Source of the DNA: Saccharicrinis sp963675435
GTDB taxonomy: Bacteria; Bacteroidota; Bacteroidia; Bacteroidales; Marinilabiliaceae
Direction: 5' to 3'
Length of the DNA: 64,000 nt
Assembly (NCBI GenBank): GCA_963675435.1
Contig: OY776216.1
Coordinates: 1,426,001 to 1,490,000 of the forward strand
Numbering within the stretch: the stretch's first letter is position 1; each line of letters starts with the position of its first letter. The position numbers and the translations under genes were made by a program. The notes under the pieces were generated by a model that was not told the DNA's origin, ran no database searches, and saw nothing but the letters and a program-made list of their open reading frames with translations. This document shows, one piece after another, positions 37,929 to 46,048 of this stretch.

Positions 37929-39377
37929 TTATTCAGCCCATCTATCTGGAAGTAGGTTTCGGATTTGTTCACTTGTCATCTTTGGACTTTCTGCCAAACG
38001 CTGCATTACATCCTTGAAATAGGAAAATGTATTTATATTATTCAATCTGCATGAAATAGCTAGAGAATAAAGAATAGCAGTTCTACTGGCACCAGCATTA
38101 GAACCACAAAAAAGCGAATTACGACGACTAATGCTGATATAGCGCATAGGTCGTTCAATTATATTATTGTCCAGATCGTATTCGGTAGATATGATAATGT
38201 TGTAAATGGACTCTAATTCATTCAGACAGTAAGCTGTAGCTTTAGCTAATATGTGGTTCGGCAATATCTCAGGATCTTTTTCTATATCCCTGAGTTTCTT
38301 TTCTAACTTCATATATACTTTTAGCGAAGCTTCTTTCCATTTTTCTTTTGGTTTTTTCTTTCGGATACTATAAAATTGATTGTATAGGTTAATAACTTCG
38401 AGAGCTTCGGGTTGTTCCCCGATCTCTATAAATTTTCTTTTGCAATGTTGAACACAACCTAAGCGTATTGCTTTGGGATAATCCCATCCTTCTAAAACTT
38501 TGTATGAACTATATCCATCAGTCTGTACAACACCTTTATAATCCTTCGGTAGATAATTAGTGAAGACCGTCTTACTTCGTGAACCACTTTCATAAATGAA
38601 CTGTATTAAATTGTTTTGGTGAGAAAAAGCACTCCAAAAATAACCCTTGCGACTTCCTTTATCACCACCTAATATAGTGTGGTAGGTTTCATCAAAATGA
38701 ATGTAGGAATCAGCTAAAATAGCATTTTTGAGTACTGGCATTAATCTATCAAGTAACCCTGCTGATTTTTCAATTAATCCATGAGTGGTTGCCTTTGGAA
38801 TGTCAATGCCCATCTCATTTAGGTATTTCATGATGCGTTCAACTGGTAAGCCGTACACATATCTTTGTTGAATCAGGTGTGCCAGCAATGAACTGTCAAA
38901 ATTAGAATTCATGAAAGGTGTCATAGGGGCTTTGCCTTCGAAAAAATCATCGCCCATTCTATATTTTTTACAGTGGTAAATATGTTTGATAAGACGGGGT
39001 GGAATATACTCATACCTTATCACATCGCGATAAAACAGGTAAACGGCAGCCTTTTCGTCAAAGCTAGCATCGGAAGGCATAACATCTTCTACAAGCTCTT
39101 CGATATTATCATATACTTTTCTTTTGGCTCCATTATTACCTCTTTGTTTGGGAGTAGGAGCCTTAGGTGTATTCGCAGGTACAGATGTTGTATTCTTGCG
39201 TTTTTCGGTATTTTTAGGAAGGTTAATCTGTGCAAAGCGCTTCAGCTTTTCAGCACCTTTATCCTTCTCCAGAATCGCTGCTTTTAATGCAGTCAACTCT
39301 TTAGTAAGTTCTTCTACGGTACTCATTAACTTTGCATTTTGCTCCTTAAAAAAAGCCACTAACTCCTTGTCTGTCAT
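37929..39377 (-). CDS. tnpC: IS66 transposase TnpC
   Basis: A transposase of about 482 residues. It has an N-terminal coiled-coil (leucine-zipper-like, residues about 5-45), a zinc-finger/helix-turn-helix region, and the DDE_Tnp_IS66 catalytic core with DSYIHFDETYHTI, QTDGYSSYKV and DLDNNIIERPMR holding the acidic triad. The C-terminus matches the IS66 C-terminal domain (RNSLFCGSNAGASRTAILYSL). ATG at 39377 is chosen over a TTG at 39392 because the family begins MTDKEL-like. The reading frame is intact. Confidence 0.93.
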   Translation of the reverse strand: MTDKELVAFFKEQNAKLMSTVEELTKELTALKAAILEKDKGAEKLKRFAQINLPKNTEKRKNTTSVPANTPKAPTPKQRGNNGAKRKVYDNIEELVEDVMPSDASFDEKAAVYLFYRDVIRYEYIPPRLIKHIYHCKKYRMGDDFFEGKAPMTPFMNSNFDSSLLAHLIQQRYVYGLPVERIMKYLNEMGIDIPKATTHGLIEKSAGLLDRLMPVLKNAILADSYIHFDETYHTILGGDKGSRKGYFWSAFSHQNNLIQFIYESGSRSKTVFTNYLPKDYKGVVQTDGYSSYKVLEGWDYPKAIRLGCVQHCKRKFIEIGEQPEALEVINLYNQFYSIRKKKPKEKWKEASLKVYMKLEKKLRDIEKDPEILPNHILAKATAYCLNELESIYNIIISTEYDLDNNIIERPMRYISISRRNSLFCGSNAGASRTAILYSLAISCRLNNINTFSYFKDVMQRLAESPKMTSEQIRNLLPDRWAE

Positions 39378-39451
39378 GACATAAAGATACAAAAAAAGTG
39401 CGGTTTTACCATAAGAAAATCATACTATCTTCCATCTTTAATCTCTCTATA

Positions 39452-39814
39452 TCAAAGAGTTAACTGGGCTTTTATCCGTAATTCGTTAGAGCTACTTTTG
39501 TGTTTTATGGCATTAACCATTTTGTCTAAAATATCATGTTCAAGCTCAATAAAAGCACCTTTTCTTAGTTGTTGTGGTAGCGTATAACATCCTAATTCCA
39601 GCTTTTTGTTATAAAGAACAAATCCTTCCCTTTGCCATCGTAGTACCTTGATAGATTTACGTGTCTTGCCAATGAAGACATACCCATCGCCATTGAGCGC
39701 ATTCATATTTCCTGATATTTTTACCAGGTGATAAAGTGAATGAATTCCTTTTCGCATGTCGACTGGCTCGCAAAAAAAGTAAAAACGTGTATCCTCTGTG
39801 AAATTAAAAATCAT
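39452..39814 (-). CDS. tnpB: IS66 accessory protein TnpB
   Basis: About 120 residues, the IS66 Orf2/TnpB family: YFFCEPVDMRKGIHSLYHLV, GYVFIGKTRKSIKVLRWQREGFVLYNKKLE. It is needed for transposition in IS66 elements but its exact role is unsettled. The frame extends to a TTG at 39856, but ATG at 39814 is preceded by AAAGGA at good distance and matches family N-termini (MIFNF). It lies upstream of tnpC in transcription, 74 bases apart. Confidence 0.92.
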   Translation of the reverse strand: MIFNFTEDTRFYFFCEPVDMRKGIHSLYHLVKISGNMNALNGDGYVFIGKTRKSIKVLRWQREGFVLYNKKLELGCYTLPQQLRKGAFIELEHDILDKMVNAIKHKSSSNELRIKAQLTL

Positions 39815-39899
39815 AATGTATCCTTTGATGTGAGAAATATGGATACAAAGCTTCAAAGTTTTATCACATAAAACTATACGCCATTGTGGAGACGCTTAC

Positions 39900-39907
39900 A
39901 TTACAAT
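39900..39907. repeat. IS66 target-site duplication, right copy
   Basis: ATTACAAT, identical to 37845-37852, directly after the right terminal repeat. Confidence 0.9.
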
Positions 39908-39915
39908 AATGATTT

Positions 39916-39948
39916 AATCCTCTTGTGACTCTATCAAGGGGATTTTTT
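39916..39948 (+). terminator. Terminator right of IS66
   Basis: AATCCTCTTG at 39916-39925 pairs with 39935-39944 (one G-U), followed by six T. No plus-strand gene remains directly upstream of it, so it may close a small transcript or an older gene now lost. The rest of the gap to 40235 shows only a TATATTTG -7-like box at 40098-40105. Confidence 0.65.
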
Positions 39949-40235
39949 ATTTTTAAATCCTCTGACTTAAATAATGTAATTGTAGTTTTTTGATCTTCAA
40001 TGAATAAAAATATGCTTCGTAAATGGATAGTTTAATTTGATTTTATACAAATGGTAAAAATGGTTCTAAATTTCAACTGTTGGTATTAACTATTGGTTAT
40101 ATTTGAAAGGAAGTAAAAAGTTCTTCTTTTTTTAATGATCTGCATAAAATCTGGTTTCAATCCCCCTCTCAGAAACTAAAGTAGGTGCAGATAGAAAAAT
40201 CATATTGAAAAATAACCTATAACAAAAACAAAACA

Positions 40236-40682
40236 ATGGACAATCAAAAAATTATTTACAGAGCAACCTATCCTCATGAAGCACATATGGTTAAAGCTTA
40301 TCTTCAGTCAGAAGGTATCCATAGTGAGATAATAGATGAACTTACTGCGCAGGTTAATAATTTTTATTCAAACGCAATAGGTGGCGTTAAGCTGTTGGTT
40401 AACGAATGTGATTATAGTACAGGATTAAATGTTTTGCAAAGAGGGGGATATATATCTGACGGTAATGAACAAGATAATATTCCAGTTGAAACGGTATATC
40501 TTACAGCAAAAACCAATAAAAAAGTATGTCCTTTTTGTAATTCAGAAAACATAGGTCGCAAAAAAGAACTTAATGTTGTGGCTATAATTGTTTATGTTGT
40601 TCTGAGTATTTTATTTCCAATATTTAAAAGGAATTACAAGTGTTTTGATTGTAATAGAGAATGGAAATATGTAAAGAAGTAA
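40236..40682 (+). CDS. DUF2007-type protein with split zinc ribbon and membrane segment
   Basis: A 148-residue protein. Residues about 5-70 match the DUF2007 (putative signal-transducing) domain, with YRATYPHEAHMVKAYLQSEG and GGVKLLVNECDY. The C-terminal part has a CPFC knuckle (about residue 98) and a CFDC knuckle (about 137), which together would form a zinc ribbon, but a hydrophobic segment of about 17 residues (VVAIIVYVVLSILFPIF) sits between the two halves. Function is unknown. A -7-like TATATTTG box is 131 bases upstream. It opens a short run of small genes. Confidence 0.7.
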   Translation: MDNQKIIYRATYPHEAHMVKAYLQSEGIHSEIIDELTAQVNNFYSNAIGGVKLLVNECDYSTGLNVLQRGGYISDGNEQDNIPVETVYLTAKTNKKVCPFCNSENIGRKKELNVVAIIVYVVLSILFPIFKRNYKCFDCNREWKYVKK

Positions 40683-40733
40683 CTTGGGATTTAATCTAAT
40701 CAAAACTCAAATATCATTCACATTTCCAGTTTT

Positions 40734-41174
40734 ATGAATAAAATACCATGTTTATTATTTCTGCTTTTGATTTCTGTAAATGCTTTTTGTCAACTTGATG
40801 AACCATTATTACCCGATAGTTGTGTTGAAGATGTTCCAATTGTTGATCCAATTGAAATACATGCTATTTTTCCAGGAGGAAATGATGCATTATTGTGCTT
40901 TATAGAGGATAATCTGAATTGGGATTTAATGAATAGTGTAGATTCTGTTGGTTCCTTTTATGTTGAATTTGGTATTGACTCTACTGGAATATGTCAATAT
41001 CTAAGAACCCATCGAACAATTGATGAAAGACTAAATGAAGAATATAAAAGAATTTTAAATATGTCGCCAATGTGGACTCCAGCAGAAATATGTGATAGAA
41101 ATGTTTCATCATCGTTTATATTACCTGTACGTTTGCCTTATGTTCGTAAATGTAAGCATGAAGAAAACGAATAA
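40734..41174 (+). CDS. Secreted TonB_C-like domain protein
   Basis: A 146-residue protein with a signal peptide (residues 1-19, ending NAFCQ). The mature part resembles the TonB C-terminal domain often found in small Bacteroidota exported proteins: FPGGNDALLCFIEDNLNW, GSFYVEFGIDSTGICQYL, and a final NMSPMWTPAEI ... FILPVRLPY. No membrane anchor and no proline-rich spacer are present, so it is not a full TonB. Its partner is unknown. The next gene starts 13 bases after its stop. Confidence 0.65.
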   Translation: MNKIPCLLFLLLISVNAFCQLDEPLLPDSCVEDVPIVDPIEIHAIFPGGNDALLCFIEDNLNWDLMNSVDSVGSFYVEFGIDSTGICQYLRTHRTIDERLNEEYKRILNMSPMWTPAEICDRNVSSSFILPVRLPYVRKCKHEENE

Positions 41175-41187
41175 CTCAATCGTAATA

Positions 41188-41742
41188 ATGAATAAATTAT
41201 TTCTCTTATTTACCTTATTGTTCTGTACAATTTCATTAAAAGCACAAAGTCAAAATGAATCGGTAAAGGTTATTCAGGCAGTTATTAACTACGATAACGA
41301 TATGTCCGAAAAGAATATTGTGGTTTGTGAGTTATTGCAGGAATTTAACGATTCTGTTTATATCGGTTTGATGCAGGATAACTATGGAGGAGTAATCAAA
41401 GAAGACATAAAATATCTGAAGTTTGGAGACTTAAACGTTCGTCTGGTTCGTCAGAGTGCATTGATTGTTTTAGATAAAATATCACACAAGCTAAACAAAT
41501 GCGATAGTATTATAGATGCATTATCAGAATCTAATTATCAGCAATTGGTATATGAAATATTCGATAGAGAACTATGCGTCTTTAATCAGGTTTTGTTTTC
41601 AAAAGATAAATCTGTAGCTATCGTTAAATTTAGTGTTGAAACAGGTAGTAATTTGGGATATGGTGATTTTTCTATGACCTATCTGTTAGAAAAGAAAAAT
41701 ACGAGATGGATCGTTAAGGGTTTACTTGAAGGTGAAATATAA
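41188..41742 (+). CDS. Hypothetical secreted protein
   Basis: I do not recognise this protein of 184 residues. ATG at 41188 gives a clean signal peptide (MNKLFLLFTLLFCTISLKAQ). A longer frame back to 41092 overlaps the preceding gene and lacks a signal, so it was rejected. The mature part is alpha/beta with the ending TYLLEKKNTRWIVKGLLEGE, the shape of a small NTF2-like or immunity-like domain; this is only an impression. It is probably cotranscribed with the TonB_C-like gene before it. Confidence 0.6.
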   Translation: MNKLFLLFTLLFCTISLKAQSQNESVKVIQAVINYDNDMSEKNIVVCELLQEFNDSVYIGLMQDNYGGVIKEDIKYLKFGDLNVRLVRQSALIVLDKISHKLNKCDSIIDALSESNYQQLVYEIFDRELCVFNQVLFSKDKSVAIVKFSVETGSNLGYGDFSMTYLLEKKNTRWIVKGLLEGEI

Positions 41743-41924
41743 GTAGGATGTTAAAATAAATCTGAATAATAGGATTTCAAACTAAATATTTTACACATAA
41801 AATAATAAGTAATCAGATAGAATCTTTTTCAACGGTAATCCTCACTAAAATACCTGATTGGGAATAAAAAGTGATAAATTCGCATCATAATTATAGAGTT
41901 TTTCATAAACAGAACATTTACTCA

Positions 41925-43277
41925 ATGTCTAAAAACATAAACGATCCCAAAGAGATTGCCGGAGATAAGCTAATAAGCTCGATTCTTAATAAGTTTGAAA
42001 TTGAATCATTAAATCCTATGCAGGAGGAGATGTTTACTACTGTTCAATCCAAGTCGGATGTGGTATTACTTTCTCCAACCGGAACAGGTAAAACATTGGC
42101 TTTTCTGTTGCCCTTAATCGAAAGATTAGATAAGAATTGTGCTGAGATTCAGATCTTAATTTTAGTTCCTGCACGCGAATTGGCGCAGCAAATTGAACAA
42201 GTGGCACGTAATATGGGATCGGGTTTTAAGGTAAATGCACTGTATGGCGGCAGGGCAGGAGCACTTGACCGTATTGATATAAAACACCGACCTGCCATTC
42301 TTATTGGAACACCCGGAAGAATAGCCGATAGAATCAGAAGGGATGAAATTTCGTTAGATCATATTAAAACCCTGGTGTTAGATGAGTTTGATAAGTCGCT
42401 TGAAGTAGGCTTTGAAAACGAAATGATAGAGATTATTGACCAGCTTCCCAATGTAAAACAACGTATTTTAACTTCAGCAACCAGTGAGGCTAAAATTCCT
42501 GGATTTGTAGGATTAAAAAAGCCTGTTTTTATTAATTACCTGAAAGAAGGAACTTCTCAACTTGTAATAAAAACGCTTCTGTCTGAAGAAAAAGATAAAT
42601 TAAACGCTTTACAGAAATCACTTTCGTTTGTTGGTCATCAACCGGGTATTGTGTTTTTCAATTTTAAGGATGCGCTGCAAAGAGTCAGTGATTTTTTAAC
42701 TGAAAATCAAATTTCGCATGAGTGTTTTCATGGGGGAATGGAGCAAACAGACCGAGAACGCTCTCTTGTTAAATTCCGTAATGGAAGCATTCAGCTTCTG
42801 TTGGCAACCGATTTGGCAGCCCGGGGGCTGGATATTCCTGAAATAAAGTTTATTATTCATTATAACCTTCCATTACACAAAAAAGAATTTACACACCGAA
42901 ACGGACGAACTGCCCGAATGAATCGTGATGGTATAGCTTATATTTTACAATGGAAAGATGAAGAGCCGCCAGAGTTTATTCAGGAGATGGCCCCTGAAAA
43001 ACTGAATGTGGAAGAATTGCCAAAATCAGAGCTTCCTTTGCCTGTACAATGGAAAACCTTATATATTTCCGGCGGCCGACAAGACAAAATATCAAAAGGT
43101 GATGTGGCTGGTTTATTCATGAAACAAGGTCAGATACATAAAGACCAATTGGGAGTGATTGAACTCAAACAAAATTGCACCTATGTAAGTGTACATGCAG
43201 AAGTTGCAGAACAATTAATAGCAAAAACAAACAACAGTAAACTCAAAAAAAAGAAGATAAGAGTCAGTGTTGTATGA
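41925..43277 (+). CDS. DbpA-like DEAD-box ATP-dependent RNA helicase
   Basis: A helicase of 450 residues from ATG 41925; a GTG at 41871 would add an unconserved tail. Motifs: Q motif (LNPMQEEMF), Walker A SPTGTGKTL, PARELAQQ, TPGRIADR, motif II DEFD instead of DEAD, SAT motif TSATS, and the C-terminal TDLAARGLDI and HRNGRTAR. The C-terminal 75 residues (GGRQDKISKGDVAGLF ...) match the DbpA RNA-binding domain, which in E. coli binds 23S rRNA hairpin 92. The likely role is late 50S subunit assembly. Confidence 0.9.
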   Translation: MSKNINDPKEIAGDKLISSILNKFEIESLNPMQEEMFTTVQSKSDVVLLSPTGTGKTLAFLLPLIERLDKNCAEIQILILVPARELAQQIEQVARNMGSGFKVNALYGGRAGALDRIDIKHRPAILIGTPGRIADRIRRDEISLDHIKTLVLDEFDKSLEVGFENEMIEIIDQLPNVKQRILTSATSEAKIPGFVGLKKPVFINYLKEGTSQLVIKTLLSEEKDKLNALQKSLSFVGHQPGIVFFNFKDALQRVSDFLTENQISHECFHGGMEQTDRERSLVKFRNGSIQLLLATDLAARGLDIPEIKFIIHYNLPLHKKEFTHRNGRTARMNRDGIAYILQWKDEEPPEFIQEMAPEKLNVEELPKSELPLPVQWKTLYISGGRQDKISKGDVAGLFMKQGQIHKDQLGVIELKQNCTYVSVHAEVAEQLIAKTNNSKLKKKKIRVSVV

Positions 43278-43344
43278 TGATTTATAGTTGGGGTAATGAG
43301 GAAAATTCTTTTACCTGGATTAAGATTTCTGTCTGATTCCAATC

Positions 43345-43399
43345 AACTCTCCTCCTTACCAAGGAGGAGTACCCGAAGTATGAGGGGTAGGTGGTTTAA
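43345..43399. repeat. REP-like stem-loop element
   Basis: CTCCTCCTT at 43349-43357 pairs with AAGGAGGAG at 43361-43369 (3-nt loop), then TACCC at 43370-43374 pairs with GGGTA at 43385-43389. The text ACCCGAAG ... GGGGTAGGTGG recalls a widespread Bacteroidota intergenic repeat, from memory. Confidence 0.5.
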
Positions 43400-43466
43400 A
43401 ATGCTTTTTTGAATTTAAAGCATACTTCTGTTTTGTTATAAATAACAGCCAGCTATTCAAATTTAG

Positions 43467-43830
43467 GAACATTCCTACTAAAATACAGAACAATTCAGGT
43501 AAAACAGACAACATTCCTACTTTTAACCCTAAGCTTGATAGTATAAATAAGAATGTTGCTGTTTAAACGTTCAACATTCTTACTTTAACCCGTAACGTTC
43601 TGGGTAAAACTGACAACATTCTTACTTTCAACCATGAAACTTGTTAGTAAATATTAGAATGTTGATGTTTAAAGGTTCAATGTTCTTACTTTTTTATCGA
43701 AACTTCTTGTTTTAAGTAAGAACGTTCTTACTTAAAACAAGAAAAATTCAGATAAAAACAGACAACGTTCCTACTTTAACCCATAAGCTTGTCAGTTTTT
43801 ATGACAAGCTCCGTGTTTTTTCGTTCAACC
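43467..43830. repeat. Diverged ~105-bp tandem repeat array
   Basis: Units begin AAAAC(A/T)GACAAC(A/G)TTC(C/T)TACTTT at 43501, 43606 and 43755; a partial unit lies before 43501. Units one and two are exactly 105 bp apart. Each carries an internal inverted copy of AGAATGTTG/CAACATTCT (for example 43548-43558 with 43572-43582) and ends near TTC(A/T)GGGT. Unit two is lengthened by the 40-bp palindrome. There is no ORF. Confidence 0.7.
43704..43743. repeat. Perfect 40-bp palindrome
   Basis: The left arm TTCTTGTTTTAAGTAAGAAC (43704-43723) is followed directly by its exact reverse complement (43724-43743), without spacer. It lies inside the tandem repeat array. Confidence 0.95.
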
Positions 43831-43882
43831 TTCATGCTTTTTCAATAAACATTGATGTTTAAAATAGAAATGTTTCTATTTT
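43786..43882. repeat. Further short hairpins in the repeat region
   Basis: AGCTTGTCA (43786-43794) pairs with TGACAAGCT (43802-43810). AAAATAGAAA (43861-43870) pairs with TTTCTATTTT (43873-43882) around a TG centre. Confidence 0.7.
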
Positions 43883-44022
43883 GAATAGAAAAATATAAGC
43901 TGTCAACCCAAATTTATGGTATGATGATGCCGATTTTATGGTAATAAACATAGGCTCAAGTTTAATTAAGCGTTGCATTATTGCACTAATTTATGGAGCT
44001 GTAAATCAAAGCGGGATGGCCA

Positions 44023-44163
44023 GTCGAGGAGCAGAATGCCAATGTGGGCGTGAATTTCCAATTGTTATATAATTCACAGAAGGGGCTTGTCCTCGTGTTT
44101 TCAAACACTTACTTCTGTAGAATTATAAACAATTGGATAGAGAGTGAAGGCATTCTCCTCGAC
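44023..44163. repeat. 141-nt long imperfect hairpin (MITE-like or structured RNA)
   Basis: GTCGAGGAG..GAATGCC at 44023-44040 pairs with GGCATTCTCCTCGAC at 44149-44163; 44058-44082 pairs with 44112-44136 with few mismatches; a terminal hairpin GTGTTT/AAACAC closes at 44095-44108. The whole folds into one rod. The next hairpin, 44175-44206 (CTTAC-CTTTTTGT / ACAAAAAGTAAG), adjoins it. The rest of 44207-44492 shows nothing else of note except the TSS region of the reductase. Confidence 0.7.
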
Positions 44164-44492
44164 TAGACTTTTTTGCTTACCTTTTTGTGGCAATGACAAA
44201 AAGTAAGTTGGGTTTGGGACAAGGTCCCAATTTATAACGCTATATTTAACTAGAACCTAAACATATTGTATTTGATTAGACATCAACAATAAATAAAATA
44301 CACTATCCCGCTATACTTTAACTATTTCATGCTCTATGTCAATGAATAGAATTGCTATCTCAGACTAATTAAACGTGTTTTTATGTTGATTGAACAAGCC
44401 ATAAAATAAATGGTTTTTATATCGATGCCTTTATATTGTGATAATTCAGACATGTATAATTATCTACAATCAACATATAAAATATTTACATT

Positions 44493-45440
44493 ATGAGTGA
44501 TAGAATAAAAATAAGTAACACAGATCTGGAAGTTAGTAGAATTAATTTTGGAGGTAATGTTTTCGGGTGGACATTGGATGAGGCAAAATCATTTGAAATT
44601 TTGGATGCCTTTGTTGCCGAAGGATTAAATTTTATTGATACAGCCGACACCTATACGTGGTGGGTAAATGGAAAAGGAGGAACATCGGAAACCATACTCG
44701 GTAATTGGATGAAGCAAAGAGGGAACCGCAAAGATTTGGTGATTGCCACTAAAGTTGGTTCCGAAACAAAAGAACATAGCTTTGATGTAAGCAGGAAACA
44801 TATTCTTAAATCGGTTGATGAATCTTTACAACGCTTACAAACTGATTATATCGATTTGTATTATACCCATTTCGATGATGAAAAAACTCCACTTGAAGAA
44901 ACATTGGCGGCCTATGATGAGATAGTAAAGGCAGGCAAAGTTCGTTATATTGCTGCATCAAATATTTCTCCACAAAGATTGATTGAATCTTTTGAGGTTT
45001 CAGAGAAAAACGGATTTCCAAAATATGTGGCTTTGCAACCACACTATAATTTGTTAGAAAGAGCTAAATACGAAACGGAATATTTGCCAATTGTAGAAGA
45101 GTATAATTTAACCGTATTCCCTTATTGGTCGTTGGCAGCAGGTTTTTTAACTGGTAAATATCGATCAGAAGAAGATTTAGGTAAAAGTGTAAGAGGTGAA
45201 GGTGTTCGAAAATATTTAAATGAAAAGGGACTAGCAGTTATTAATGCATTAGATGCTGTTTCTGCTAAGCACAATTCAAAACCTGCAACTGTTGCATTAG
45301 CATGGCTAATTGCTCAATCCCATATTGGAGCTCCAATTGTTAGTTCTACAAGTGCTTCGCAGTTAGAAACGTTATTTGCTGCGCCAAAATTAAAACTGGA
45401 TCAGGAAGATTTAGATTTGCTGGATATAGCAAGTAAATAG
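44493..45440 (+). CDS. Aldo/keto reductase
   Basis: A 315-residue TIM-barrel oxidoreductase using NADPH. The family tetrad is visible: Asp in FIDTADTY with the catalytic Tyr following it, Lys in ATKVGS, His in YYTHFDD. The cofactor part has the PIVSSTSASQLETL segment near the C-terminus, as in the tas/YajO-type group. Substrate cannot be told; such enzymes reduce small aldehydes and ketones. It is a single gene with a strong terminator after it and a long repeat-rich region before it. Confidence 0.9.
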   Translation: MSDRIKISNTDLEVSRINFGGNVFGWTLDEAKSFEILDAFVAEGLNFIDTADTYTWWVNGKGGTSETILGNWMKQRGNRKDLVIATKVGSETKEHSFDVSRKHILKSVDESLQRLQTDYIDLYYTHFDDEKTPLEETLAAYDEIVKAGKVRYIAASNISPQRLIESFEVSEKNGFPKYVALQPHYNLLERAKYETEYLPIVEEYNLTVFPYWSLAAGFLTGKYRSEEDLGKSVRGEGVRKYLNEKGLAVINALDAVSAKHNSKPATVALAWLIAQSHIGAPIVSSTSASQLETLFAAPKLKLDQEDLDLLDIASK

Positions 45441-45467
45441 AAAGACATAGAATACTTTAATACTTAT

Positions 45468-45500
45468 AATCCCCTTTACATTTTGTGAAGGGGATTTTTA
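45468..45500 (+). terminator. Terminator of the aldo/keto reductase gene
   Basis: AATCCCCTT at 45468-45476 pairs with AAGGGGATT at 45488-45496, followed by T-rich sequence. Confidence 0.85.
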
Positions 45501-45722
45501 TTATCAAGAATTCCTATTATAAGGTGTAATTATAATTGTGCAAAATTTAGGAGCACAATAATAAAAATCAAAAAGTACATTACTTCAATGGCATATATCT
45601 TTTGATGAATTGTCTTAATCGTTTTATTAATATCAAAACATTTAAACTATAAAGTCGTAATGTATATTGATTTGTAATGGATCATTACAAAATAATAGAT
45701 ATTATTTATTTTATCAGACTAA

Positions 45723-45979
45723 TAACTCGAGTTCGACATAAAATTATTGGCTCAGACCGTTTATAAATAATGAGTTTCAATGAATATTTGTGAAGTCATA
45801 GCGGGCTATGTCAAACAAATATGAAGAAGAAAATGGTTGTTTATATGTGGCTTTCTATTAAAATACTAATCTACTTCGTTAAATTCTTCTACCATAGCTC
45901 GCTATGCAAAAGGAATTTGCCTTGTATATCAGTATTTTAATAAAATCTGAGCTCTTTAATTTTAATCGAACTCGGGTTA
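45723..45979. mobile_element. MITE-like element, copy 1 (257 bp)
   Basis: Ends are imperfect inverted repeats of about 33 bp: TAACTCGAGTTCGAC... on the left and TAACCCGAGTTCGATT... read from the right. Inside are two hairpins with CATAGC/GCTATG cores (45797-45810 and 45893-45906), the second nested in a longer stem (TTAAATTC.., ATTAAAATACT..). No ORF of its own. AAT flanks both ends, a possible 3-bp target duplication. A near-identical copy lies at 60066-60325. It ends 69 bases before the first lectin gene and may bring its promoter. The rest of 45501-45722 shows nothing recognisable. Confidence 0.85.
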
Positions 45980-46048
45980 ATAAATATAATGGTTTTGATA
46001 AACCAGATTATCAAAACAAAATAACACAAATAAAACAAACTACATTTA

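Larger units (their letters stand above)
37853..39899 (-). mobile_element. IS66-family insertion sequence, intact, 2047 bp
   Basis: The element carries tnpB then tnpC on the minus strand. The ends are imperfect inverted repeats: GTAACCGTCTCCGCA at 37853-37867 and, read from the other end, GTAAGCGTCTCCACA. The 8-bp flanks are identical, so the insertion is recent or at least undisturbed. The small tnpA of many IS66 elements is absent: only about 85 bases lie between the tnpB start and the right end. The insertion falls between the terminator of the laminarin locus and another terminator at 39916-39948, so it breaks no gene. Confidence 0.93.

Noticed and set aside
41092..41187. Upstream extension of the secreted protein to 41092
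   Set aside because: It overlaps the preceding gene and would hide the signal peptide that starts at 41188.
43467..43830. Possible CRISPR array in the repetitive region
   Set aside because: The repeats are about 105 bp apart, diverged, and contain inverted pairs. There are no short identical repeats with unique spacers and no cas genes nearby.
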